Shown here: positions 1 to 7,026 of the stretch, one piece after another | Layout of the letters: every line of letters begins with the position of its first letter | Position numbering within the stretch: the first letter of the stretch is position 1 | Source of the DNA: Oligoflexia bacterium | Lineage (GTDB): Bacteria; Bdellovibrionota; JAFGOL01 | Length of the DNA stretch: 12,381 nucleotides | Assembly (NCBI GenBank): GCA_016926495.1 | Contig: JAFGOL010000126.1 | Coordinates: 1 to 12,381, forward strand | Reading direction: 5' to 3' | Notes under the pieces: model-generated | What the model saw: the letters and a program-made list of their open reading frames with translations, nothing else | The model's database searches: none | Told to the model about the DNA's origin: nothing | Program-made: the position numbers and the translations under genes

Positions 1-26
1 CTGGTCATTTTGTCTGGTCATTTTTT
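1..26. repeat. Short direct repeat at window edge
   Basis: The 11-mer CTGGTCATTTT occurs at 1-11 and again at 14-24, a 13-nt period. The array may continue to the left, outside the window. Repeated short motifs like this occur at the ends of some insertion sequences, for example the IS21 family, but no transposase is visible here and the identity is a guess. The rest of 27-220 holds no gene I can support. Confidence 0.5.
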
Positions 27-220
27 ATAGTAACTTCTCCAAAGGAACTGGAAGAGAAAAAGAAGAAAGTTTAGCATAAATAAACCGTAACGGAATTGCA
101 ATGTTTAAAAGTGACAGGACGAAAAAGCAATAGAAACAATTAGTTGTAAAAAAACCGTCATCCCTGGCCTGTAAAAAAACAGGTACCGGGCGGTATGTTA
201 TATGCAAGCCTCCTGTATCA

Positions 221-2071
221 ATGTTTGCCGGAAAAGTTAATCGCTGTATAATACTTTTTTTCGCACTGGTTTTATCCTATGCCCTGTATTTTGGGAAAGC
301 ACCGGAACAGAAGCAGTATAAAAAATGCCACATAAAACCCGGCAGCCCCTTTCATGTTCTGACAGAATCCCGGTACTTTGATATATATTCAAAGCTCATA
401 CTGGGATGCAGGGGCGGAAGATCCGGCACCGATAACACAAAATATTTTTACAATACGGGTACCGGGCATCTTCTGAGTATTTCCGGATTGCACATAGGCG
501 GTATCATTCTTCTGGTCTTTTTACTGATCAACACCCTGGCGGTATTCATACTCAAATACATCGACCGTGAATATTTTCCGCGCATATATATTTCAGCTCC
601 GTTATCCCTTGCCGCGGCCGGCATCTACATATGTTTTACGGGCTTTGAAATACCGCGTGTCAGGGCGTTTTTAACAGCCTCTATGATGATACTCTGTATT
701 GTAATTCCCGTACTGAGATCAAGCTACACAAGGCTGATTACAGCCGCAGCGGTAATTCTGCTGCTTTTTCCTTCGGCCTTATATTCATATTCGTTTTATT
801 TTTCATTCATATCCGTGGCTGCTGTTTTGCTTTCCCGCAAAAAAAACCTGCTTTGCGTAAGCACGAGCGTATTTGTATTTTTACTCCCCCTGAACCTGTA
901 CCTTAATTCGTCGATCAATTTTTTCGACATAATCTCCAACGCTGTTTTAATACCCGTTTTCTGCACCGTATATTTTCCTATTATTGTATTCACGTCCATA
1001 CTGCTTGCGTGCGGCGCCGGGTCCGTTACGGTATTAATGGACCATGTAACACACTTTTTCGTACTGTTTGCAAAAATGCTTTCAGGCATATCCGTAACAA
1101 CAAAAATACACACGCTGGCGCCGAATATTTACGAAGTCTTTCTGTTATACCTCCTGATAATAATTTACTACAAGGTAATCATATACGGCAAACACCCTTG
1201 CCGCAAAACAGCGATATACCTCTACTCAGGAGCCGCTGTTTTAAGCACGGTGCTGCCGCTTTACCATGTATTAATGTACGGCGATACAAACTACATGGTC
1301 GTTTACAATATCCGGAAGGCCCGGAGAATTAACGGAAGCGGCGACACGATACTATTAAGAAACAGGAAAAGCACCATGCTGATTGATACCGGGTTCGGAG
1401 GGTTTTCGACCCGGGAAACCATAACCAAGCTGCTGCGCCGCAAGATAAAGAGCATTGATTACCTGGTAATCACTCACGAAGACCTGGACCATTCGGGCGG
1501 GATAAGAGAGTTTCTTTCAACTCCCCAAATAAATATAAAAAATATCATAACATCCAACAGGACATATTCATGGATGAAAAAATCAAATATTAAAATTGAC
1601 GCACCCCTTAAACTTGCGTGCAAAAATTCCGTTCTTGACGCAGGTGTTGAAACATTGACGTTCATCCATCCTCTCTGCAATCACAAGCAGTACTTAAAAA
1701 GCAATAACCACAACGCGTTGTCCTTTTACAGGGAATCCGCGTCCGGCAGGCTTTGTTTTTTTTCCGATCTGCCCGGTCCGGTATTGAAATCATTTCCAGC
1801 GTCGTTAAAAAAACAGCTTAGCGGCTGCGATATTACGCAGATGGCGCATCACTGCGCTTTACGGGACAACCCCCCTGAATTTTTCAACAGTATAAAACCA
1901 GTCACGGGCTTTTGCACCAGAAGCAGTCAGGCAAGGGGCAAATTTCTGGATCAAAAAAAATTCCTGTTTCCCGTTCTTATGTCAAAAGATCACGGCGACA
2001 TGTTTTTTAATTGCGAACCCCGGAGAGTTGAGTATATAATTTTAGACAGGGGTTGTCGGTTAAACCAATGA
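221..2071 (+). CDS. comEC: ComEC/Rec2-family DNA uptake channel, compact form
   Basis: This inner-membrane protein would carry incoming single-stranded DNA into the cytoplasm during natural transformation. After one N-terminal hydrophobic stretch (about residues 8-24) comes the Competence-domain signature GTGHLLSISGLHIGG (80-94). About ten hydrophobic segments follow up to residue 350. The C-terminal metallo-beta-lactamase-like domain (about 357-616) has an HxDxDH metal motif (H419, D421, D423, H424), an NNHNALSF block (495-502), D516 and HH at 543-544. At 616 residues it is shorter than most ComEC proteins. The DUF4131/OB-type region that usually lies between the first helices and the Competence domain is missing. 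The ATG at 221 has no Shine-Dalgarno sequence, but the frame offers no better start back to the stop at 131. The DnaB-like gene at 2117 follows after 45 nt. Family assignment is secure; activity in transformation is inferred. Confidence 0.93.
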   Translation: MFAGKVNRCIILFFALVLSYALYFGKAPEQKQYKKCHIKPGSPFHVLTESRYFDIYSKLILGCRGGRSGTDNTKYFYNTGTGHLLSISGLHIGGIILLVFLLINTLAVFILKYIDREYFPRIYISAPLSLAAAGIYICFTGFEIPRVRAFLTASMMILCIVIPVLRSSYTRLITAAAVILLLFPSALYSYSFYFSFISVAAVLLSRKKNLLCVSTSVFVFLLPLNLYLNSSINFFDIISNAVLIPVFCTVYFPIIVFTSILLACGAGSVTVLMDHVTHFFVLFAKMLSGISVTTKIHTLAPNIYEVFLLYLLIIIYYKVIIYGKHPCRKTAIYLYSGAAVLSTVLPLYHVLMYGDTNYMVVYNIRKARRINGSGDTILLRNRKSTMLIDTGFGGFSTRETITKLLRRKIKSIDYLVITHEDLDHSGGIREFLSTPQINIKNIITSNRTYSWMKKSNIKIDAPLKLACKNSVLDAGVETLTFIHPLCNHKQYLKSNNHNALSFYRESASGRLCFFSDLPGPVLKSFPASLKKQLSGCDITQMAHHCALRDNPPEFFNSIKPVTGFCTRSSQARGKFLDQKKFLFPVLMSKDHGDMFFNCEPRRVEYIILDRGCRLNQ

Positions 2072-2116
2072 TGAGGATGATGCGGTTATCTACTTATCGA
2101 TTTGTGGGGGTGTTCT

Positions 2117-2752
2117 ATGGCGGTACCACGCACTGCACGTCGCTGGCCTCAAAGCGGAAAAGCGCACGGTGTTGTTAATTTAAACAGTATTCGCACTAAA
2201 AAAGTCTTTTCTAATGTTAAAGGATTGGGATTCAGCCTTCTCTCGTCGGGTGTGGCAAGAGTTCTTGTAAAAAGTCCATTGACCCTGCTTGCAGCGCCTC
2301 ACGGCGAACTCGGCCTCAGGGACCCGGCCCTGCTTCTTACCCTTGACATCATAGGCCAGGGTAAGGGTGTTGTTTACCTGAGCATGAATGCTTCAAGGGA
2401 TGAGATTATAGCAAAACTCGTTCTGGCATTATCCGGGCTCAACGAAACCATGGTAAAAAAAGGCGCGTTGCTTGGTGAATCCAGGGATACCTTTGAAAAA
2501 GCCTGCGGAATAATCTACAATTCCAATCTTCACGTCGCTGAAGGAGGGATAGTAAACCAGTTATGGATAAAGCTTAAGGAGTTGAAATCCAGGGCGCGGA
2601 TTGATGCCCTTATCATTGATGATCTGTATTCAATCGGTTTTGAAATAACCGATAACGAAAATACCGATTATCAGGACCTGCTGGAATATTTCAACGACAT
2701 GTCCGTTAATATAGGTATTCCGATAGTTGTTATTTCAAGACCCGTAATATAG
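2117..2752 (+). CDS. DnaB-helicase-like RecA-fold protein, ATPase motifs degenerate
   Basis: The 211-residue protein resembles the C-terminal RecA-like domain of replicative helicase DnaB. The strand/helix VVYLSMNASRDEII (85-98) aligns with the DnaB FSLEMS block. A Walker-B-like DALIIDDL is at 163-170, and IPIVVISR (201-208) matches the DnaB strand that normally reads VVALSQ. The catalytic features are missing. The P-loop position (about 59-70) has no GK[TS], the catalytic Glu of FSLEM is N91, and the chain stops three residues after S207-R208, so the later DnaB motifs and arginine finger are absent. ATP-driven unwinding is therefore unlikely. I chose the ATG at 2117 because GGGGG at 2106-2110 sits six bases upstream; a TTG at 2102 would add five residues. 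It lies 45 nt after comEC on the same strand, which suggests co-transcription. Its function is unknown; a structural or DNA-binding role is one possibility. Confidence 0.75.
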   Translation: MAVPRTARRWPQSGKAHGVVNLNSIRTKKVFSNVKGLGFSLLSSGVARVLVKSPLTLLAAPHGELGLRDPALLLTLDIIGQGKGVVYLSMNASRDEIIAKLVLALSGLNETMVKKGALLGESRDTFEKACGIIYNSNLHVAEGGIVNQLWIKLKELKSRARIDALIIDDLYSIGFEITDNENTDYQDLLEYFNDMSVNIGIPIVVISRPVI

Positions 2753-2754
2753 TG

Positions 2755-2760
2755 TATAAT
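2755..2760 (+). promoter_or_regulatory. TATAAT -10 box, eight bases before the ATG at 2769
   Basis: A perfect -10 hexamer starts three bases after the stop codon of the DnaB-like gene. It ends eight bases before the next ATG. No good -35 box is visible (TTTCAA at 2733-2738, 16 bp upstream, is weak) and the start has no Shine-Dalgarno sequence. Transcription from here would begin at or within a base or two of the start codon, giving a leaderless mRNA. Confidence 0.5.
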
Positions 2761-2768
2761 GCTTCCTG

Positions 2769-3392
2769 ATGAAAAAACGTGAAGCGATTTTGCTGTTGAT
2801 CATCCTTCTTAACTGTAACAACCTTTTTTCCGACAAGGAAAACGCCGGGCAACTGCCCACAATATACTTCGGAATGGACATGTCATTCGGCAAATACAGG
2901 GAAACCGATTACAGGCAGTACCTGATGGGCGTAAGCGTATACGCCGGCATGCCGATGGACAGGTTCCTTTCGGCCGAATGTTACGCGGATCTTCAGGTTC
3001 ATTCAGTTAGTGACGATGCACTGGATTTCTGGCAGAATTTCTTTGAAATCAGCGATCGTTACAGTTTCGGGCTTACCGGGTTCAGAATAGGTTCCGCGGG
3101 AGGCAGGTTTAATTTTAATTTTTTCAATTTCTGGTTCCTGCACCTGGGGGGCGGGCTCGGCTTTTTCGGGTTCAACCCCGTAGTCAACGATGTTATTTAC
3201 CAAAGACAGACAGCAATTCTTTATGAAGTTGAACTTGGAAGCGGTTTTACATTTAACCTTTCAAAGTCCGTATTCTTACGTACGGGTGTTGATTTTAAAA
3301 TATATTTTATGGAAAATGCCGAAAGACATGAATACGCAGTTATTTTTGATATTATCGGAATCGGTTACAGGTACTACAGGGAGCTTTTCTAA
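2769..3392 (+). CDS. Predicted small outer-membrane beta-barrel protein
   Basis: I do not recognise the family. The 207-residue product starts with a basic, hydrophobic signal sequence (MKKREAILLLIILL). Cleavage could fall after LFS (19-21), or it could be a loose lipobox at LLNC (C16) of the kind seen in spirochaetes. The mature part is rich in glycine and aromatics and in alternating amphipathic stretches, for example 97-135 and 150-180. It ends in ...GIGYRYYRELF, and a C-terminal phenylalanine is typical of beta-barrels inserted by the BAM machinery. Length would suit an eight-stranded barrel. The start is set by the signal peptide and by the -10 box eight bases upstream. It lies 16 nt after the DnaB-like gene but may have its own promoter. 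Outer-membrane location is inferred, and the substrate or role is unknown. Confidence 0.75.
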   Translation: MKKREAILLLIILLNCNNLFSDKENAGQLPTIYFGMDMSFGKYRETDYRQYLMGVSVYAGMPMDRFLSAECYADLQVHSVSDDALDFWQNFFEISDRYSFGLTGFRIGSAGGRFNFNFFNFWFLHLGGGLGFFGFNPVVNDVIYQRQTAILYEVELGSGFTFNLSKSVFLRTGVDFKIYFMENAERHEYAVIFDIIGIGYRYYRELF

Positions 3393-3442
3393 GCATGATT
3401 TTCAGTCTTTAAAAGCAAAGCCCGAAATTCGCTAAATTATTA

Positions 3443-3472
3443 TTGACTTTTGACAACAAAAAGACGTAAATA
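3443..3472 (+). promoter_or_regulatory. Likely sigma-70 promoter for the YD-repeat lipoprotein
   Basis: TTGACT (3443-3448) and TAAATA (3467-3472) are separated by 18 bp, in the AT-rich 118-bp gap before the ATG at 3511. A second -35-like TTGACA overlaps just downstream at 3450-3455. Predicted leader length is about 32 nt, including the ribosome-binding site AAGAGG at 3498-3503. Confidence 0.45.
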
Positions 3473-3510
3473 CTTTTTCAGACCCAATCTGAATTTTAAG
3501 AGGTATATTT

Positions 3511-4941
3511 ATGAAAAAATACTTTTTGATTGTGCCGGCTATTTTTTTATTCATAATTTCCTGTAAGTCAGACAGTTCTATCGAACCCGCCGCTAAAAAC
3601 TCCGGACTGGTTGTAAGAATGAATGATCAGGTTTTAGCTTTTGGGGACAGCATTGATATGGGCAGGATTTATGTTGACGGTGATTACGGCAATTATATCG
3701 ACAAGGACATTATCTTGGAAAATCAAAGCGAATACGATATTGTTTTTGAAGGTTATTCGTACATTAATAAAACCGGCCCGGAAAAGAGTGCTTTTCAGCT
3801 ATGGGAAAATATTAACGGGTTAAACGGAGAAGAATTCATTTTAGAAGTCGCGCCTTACGTTATAAAACCGAATCAATATAAAAAGCTTTACGTAAGGTTT
3901 AAACCGGCAAAAACCGGAATTAACACTGTCAATGTCACCATTTCCACAAACTTCGGTGATTTTCCGCTTACCATAACAGGTACTGGCGTTCCCTTAAGCA
4001 GTAAGCGCGAGTATTTTCCAAGCACCGATAAATATGTTAATTATGATTATCACTATGATGATAACGGAAACATTACTTCCATTGAAAAAACATCCACAGT
4101 TATAGGGATCAACAACGAACAACTGTTTTTTGAATACTCGGATGATAACCATCTCGTGAAATGCACCGCCAAAAAGGATGATTCAGGAACATTTAAAATA
4201 AGCCATATCCTTAAATATGATGAAAACGGAAATGATACGGTTCTTGAGGAATATTTAATTTCCACGGGTGAATTAAACTATAAAAAGGTCAAAACTTACG
4301 ACGAGTACGGAAAATTAATCAAATTCCGCAATTATGTTTTAACAACCGAACTGGAGCTGTTTTCAACAACGACTTTTACCTACAATGAGCACGGAACAAT
4401 TACAGAGTTGTATAGCCAGAACCATAAAACACCAAGCTCCAGTAACAAGCTCGTTTTGGAATACGACGAAGCCACCGGGATTAAAACAAAGGCTTCCTAT
4501 TTTGAAGGCTCTCCCCTTGAGCTTGTTAGCTACGTCACCATTGGGTATGATTTTTCTTCCCAGACCAATAAATACTACACATATCTTGATGCTTTAAAAC
4601 ACACAACGGTTGATAAATTCAATGATATAAATTTCAACAAAACATCCACAAAAAATTACGATTGTTCGGATACCCTTGAGGAAACAACCTTAAAAACCTA
4701 TGACGAAAAAGGAAAGCTTCTAAGCGAAGTACACACCGAAGAAGTCACGCCCACAAGCGATTACAGCTATATTTATGACTATAACGATGACCTGCTTTAC
4801 AGAAAGACAAAATATAACTCTGAAGACGATATAGATTACTGGTACGAATACAGTCACGATGAATATGGCGATTTGAGCGTATCAAAATTCAAAAATATAT
4901 CCGTGCCCAACTTAAAGTCTACTATGACTTATACCAAGTAA
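3511..4941 (+). CDS. Lipoprotein with ASH-type domain and YD-like repeats
   Basis: A lipoprotein signal ends in IISC (C18). Residues about 45-160 look like an ASH/choice-of-anchor-D immunoglobulin-like domain: a DIILENQSEYDIVFEG start, APYVIKPNQYKKLYVRFKP, then FPLTITGTGV. From about 180 to the end there are roughly nine short repeats resembling Rhs/YD motifs: YDDNGNI (182), YDENGND (236), YDEYGKL (263), YNEHGTI (291), YDEKGKL (397), YDYNDDL (422) and HDEYGDL (449), plus weaker copies at 209 and 318. Such repeats form extended beta structures on cell-surface proteins. No toxin or enzymatic C-terminus is attached. The start has AAGAGG seven bases upstream. The gene looks more AT-rich than its neighbours. 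Its last 30 bases overlap the end of the convergent gene at 4912. A surface-exposed adhesive or structural role is inferred only. Confidence 0.85.
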   Translation: MKKYFLIVPAIFLFIISCKSDSSIEPAAKNSGLVVRMNDQVLAFGDSIDMGRIYVDGDYGNYIDKDIILENQSEYDIVFEGYSYINKTGPEKSAFQLWENINGLNGEEFILEVAPYVIKPNQYKKLYVRFKPAKTGINTVNVTISTNFGDFPLTITGTGVPLSSKREYFPSTDKYVNYDYHYDDNGNITSIEKTSTVIGINNEQLFFEYSDDNHLVKCTAKKDDSGTFKISHILKYDENGNDTVLEEYLISTGELNYKKVKTYDEYGKLIKFRNYVLTTELELFSTTTFTYNEHGTITELYSQNHKTPSSSNKLVLEYDEATGIKTKASYFEGSPLELVSYVTIGYDFSSQTNKYYTYLDALKHTTVDKFNDINFNKTSTKNYDCSDTLEETTLKTYDEKGKLLSEVHTEEVTPTSDYSYIYDYNDDLLYRKTKYNSEDDIDYWYEYSHDEYGDLSVSKFKNISVPNLKSTMTYTK

Positions 4942-5637
4942 ATCGGTCGCTATTTTTGCCGAAAGCCCGGTCGCCGCGAGCCTGAACGCATCATTGATGT
5001 AAATATCATTCGCGGATTCCGTGTCATTGCCGCCCCTCGCGAACTTTTCAAGCAGACTCGTGGACTGCCAGTTTGCGGCGTAAAAACCAGTGGATAAATC
5101 CACCAGTGTGGCTTCAAGCGTGGCCGCGTAATAATGATTAAAAGTCCCCATCCCGGCGGTAAATACAGGCACAAAATCGTACATATTGAATGTAGCCGTT
5201 TTAAACGCCGCATGAAATGTATTAAGACTGGCGGAATTGTTATCATAGTAACTCATAATAAGCATGTAAGTAATGCCCTCTTTCTTTGCCCTGGCCAAAA
5301 CTCCGTCAATACTCCAAATATCAATATCATTGCTCAGGTAATAATATACATCAGTAAACAGGGAAATTTTTTTGAATTCACTTGTCAGAATATCCTTTAT
5401 ATCAGGTGAAAATTTCACTCTCCCGCGTTTTGCCTGAACGACTACTCCCAGTTTTCCGGGTTTGGCGTCCCTTTTCCACTGTCCCAGTCCTGAAGACGTT
5501 TTCACAACGTGGAAGGGGACGTCTCTTGAAATATTCTTGTCAAAAACGGGCTTTGAATTCCTTATTGAAGAGCAAGAACTAAAAGCCAGCAGACAGAGGC
5601 CGGTACACGAAATAAATATCAACGGTTTTAATATCAT
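4912..5637 (-). CDS. Lipoprotein, third gene of a three-paralogue operon
   Basis: The 241-residue product has a signal peptide with lipobox FSSC (C22). I do not recognise a named family, but it shares a pattern with the two genes upstream of it. A beta strand is followed by a helix ending in a surface-directed loop (FKKISLFTDV, 88-97), then DGVLARAKKEGITYMLIMSYY (starting at 111), a hydrophobic segment, and a strand pair with DLSTGFYAANW (180-190). This order resembles LpoB/CsgG-type periplasmic domains, in which a G[AI]xY strand is followed by T(G)-centred hairpins. Start choice is supported by AGAGG seven bases upstream. Its ATG overlaps the TGA of the previous gene by four bases (ATGA), so translation is coupled. 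Its 3' end overlaps the convergent gene by 30 bp. The function is unknown. Confidence 0.82.
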   Translation of the reverse strand: MILKPLIFISCTGLCLLAFSSCSSIRNSKPVFDKNISRDVPFHVVKTSSGLGQWKRDAKPGKLGVVVQAKRGRVKFSPDIKDILTSEFKKISLFTDVYYYLSNDIDIWSIDGVLARAKKEGITYMLIMSYYDNNSASLNTFHAAFKTATFNMYDFVPVFTAGMGTFNHYYAATLEATLVDLSTGFYAANWQSTSLLEKFARGGNDTESANDIYINDAFRLAATGLSAKIATDLLGISHSRL

Positions 5638-6359
5638 TTCCCAACCTCTTTATAGCCGCATCTTTTAAGGGAGGCGGCGGCAAGCTCCGAGTATGTCTTA
5701 TGATGAAGTTCCATGGACATCCTTTCAAAGTGCTCAGGGCTGTAAAGTATATTCGTATTTTCACTCAGGCGGGCGTTTTTTGTTTCGGTAAAAACAATAC
5801 CGCCGTCAACAGTGAGCATGCTTGCCTGCAGAAAGATATCCCCTGTCACCCTGTGGAAAGGTATAATAAAATTTATAATGGGCACCCATGCCATAAAATT
5901 TCCCCACGTCGTGGAATATTTATAAAAATTGTAAGCCGAAGTAATGACAAGTATATAACCGGCACCGAAACGTCTTGATATCTCTTTGAGTTCGTCAGCC
6001 GAACCGACTTTGAAATGAGAAAAGGACACCATCTGAACATCGCTGAAAATACCGCTCTTAAGCATGGCCTCCCTGAAATCTCCCAGCGCCGCAAGCATTC
6101 CGGCGGGCAGCGGAGGAATGCTCGTATTCTCGAACTGGTCATACGAAACATACATTATAAGAAGACGTTTTCCCTTCGTGAATACGCGCGACTTTGCCTT
6201 GAGGCTTCCGTAGTCAATGACTGAAAAAGTATCTTTTGCCATACCTTCCCTGGGTAAAACCCTGCTTCTGTATATAATGGGCGGATTGTTATAGGTTGAA
6301 CAGGAAACCGCCGCAAGCAGCAGGGATACCGGAATAAATAAGCGAAAAATCCACGCCAT
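5634..6359 (-). CDS. Lipoprotein, second gene of a three-paralogue operon
   Basis: The 241-residue product carries a signal peptide with lipobox AVSC (C20). The mature domain starts with a strand KRLLIMYVSY (64-73). A helix GDFREAMLKSGIFSDV (93-108) and DELKEISRRFGAGYILVITSAY (starting at 122) follow, then a long hydrophobic stretch (153-167) and a hairpin around VDGGIVFTETKNA (184-196). The GAGYILVI strand followed by the 'DGG..F..T..A' hairpin parallels LpoB (GADYFMSG, then DIKTGLIVWTDEKE) encoded elsewhere in this window. I therefore place it in the broad CsgG/LpoB-like fold, as an inference. It lies 2 nt after the upstream gene and overlaps the downstream gene by 4 nt, so all three are surely one transcript. 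An outer-membrane-anchored periplasmic location is expected. Substrate or partner is unknown. Confidence 0.82.
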   Translation of the reverse strand: MAWIFRLFIPVSLLLAAVSCSTYNNPPIIYRSRVLPREGMAKDTFSVIDYGSLKAKSRVFTKGKRLLIMYVSYDQFENTSIPPLPAGMLAALGDFREAMLKSGIFSDVQMVSFSHFKVGSADELKEISRRFGAGYILVITSAYNFYKYSTTWGNFMAWVPIINFIIPFHRVTGDIFLQASMLTVDGGIVFTETKNARLSENTNILYSPEHFERMSMELHHKTYSELAAASLKRCGYKEVGK

Positions 6360-6361
6360 AA

Positions 6362-6991
6362 CTAACTTTTCACTCCCGACAGGAATTTGCCGACAAACAG
6401 GTCCATGGCCTTGTTCATTGCCTCTGTTATAGAGGTGTTAAGCACGTTTTGCGAATTCCCGATCCTGTATACGTATTTATGCGACCTGGCGGATACGTCA
6501 ATTTCATACAGTTGTTCCCCGCTGGCAGCGTCAACTACATAACCGTTTATTTCGCAAAAGGATTTCATGGAATTTCCCGGTAGAAAATACATCCCTATAA
6601 TGCTCACGTATCCGAGGGCAAGAAAATTAAGCCCGCTGTCAACAGAGTAACTTTCCTTGATTATAAGGATTTTGTCAGCGCCGTGCCTTCCGGCCATGGC
6701 CCTTATATCATCCCATGACGCGGTTGAAAAAATCGACAGCGGTTCTTCAACAGCCTTAATACCCCTGGACTCAAGGTTGGTCTTGAGTTCGCTGATAAAA
6801 GTAGTATAGTTGGCATAGTAATTAAATCGCGCGTAATGCTCAGCCATTTTGCGCTGTTTTATTATCAGAAGCTTTGACCCGGACAAGTTAACTACGGGTT
6901 TTGTTTTTTGGGTTTTATCCAGAGACACTTTCGAAGTTGAACAGGAGGCAAGAAATATCAGGACCATTATGTATTTTACAAATGTCTTCAT
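6362..6991 (-). CDS. Lipoprotein, first gene of a three-paralogue operon
   Basis: The 209-residue product starts MKTFVKYIMVLIFLASC, with lipobox LASC (C17). The open frame extends 96 codons upstream to 7279, but that part lies antisense to the divergent gene, has no signal peptide, and is excluded. The domain pattern matches the next two genes: strand SKLLIIKQ (39-46), helix TFISELKTNLESRGIKAV (64-81), DDIRAMAGRHGADKILIIKESY (starting at 94), a hydrophobic stretch (121-137) and a hairpin at VVDAASGEQLYEIDV (152-166). The G-[AI]-x-[YK]-[IM]-L-I/V motif is shared by all three. A near-consensus promoter (6999-7026) lies directly upstream, with the -10 box only seven bases from the ATG and no good Shine-Dalgarno, so the message may be leaderless. 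Function is unknown; an LpoB/CsgG-like periplasmic role is inferred. Confidence 0.83.
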   Translation of the reverse strand: MKTFVKYIMVLIFLASCSTSKVSLDKTQKTKPVVNLSGSKLLIIKQRKMAEHYARFNYYANYTTFISELKTNLESRGIKAVEEPLSIFSTASWDDIRAMAGRHGADKILIIKESYSVDSGLNFLALGYVSIIGMYFLPGNSMKSFCEINGYVVDAASGEQLYEIDVSARSHKYVYRIGNSQNVLNTSITEAMNKAMDLFVGKFLSGVKS

Positions 6992-6998
6992 CTTACTG

Positions 6999-7026
6999 AT
7001 TCTAAATTCATGCCGTGCCATGTCAA
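6999..7026 (-). promoter_or_regulatory. Promoter of the three-lipoprotein operon
   Basis: Read on the minus strand, a perfect TTGACA (7026-7021) is followed after 16 bp by TAGAAT (7004-6999). The -10 ends seven bases before the ATG at 6991, so the transcript would have almost no leader. The -35 box lies within the first codons (ATG TCA AGG) of the divergent gene at 7020. Confidence 0.65.

Noticed and set aside
168..183. Small CCTGT/ACAGG hairpin before comEC
   Set aside because: A five-base stem around an A-run is weak and likely chance in AT-rich DNA.
25..207. Minus-strand open frame of 60 codons with AGGAGG (209-214) just upstream
   Set aside because: The AGGAGG is only one base from the TTG start, too close for initiation, and no ATG or GTG follows at a suitable distance. 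The peptide has no recognisable feature.
6849..7019. Upstream extension of the 633-residue lipoprotein to 6849 or 6969
   Set aside because: The extension is antisense to the divergent lipoprotein and hides the signal peptide. The ATG at 6969 has AGGA upstream and is not fully excluded, but it is less likely.
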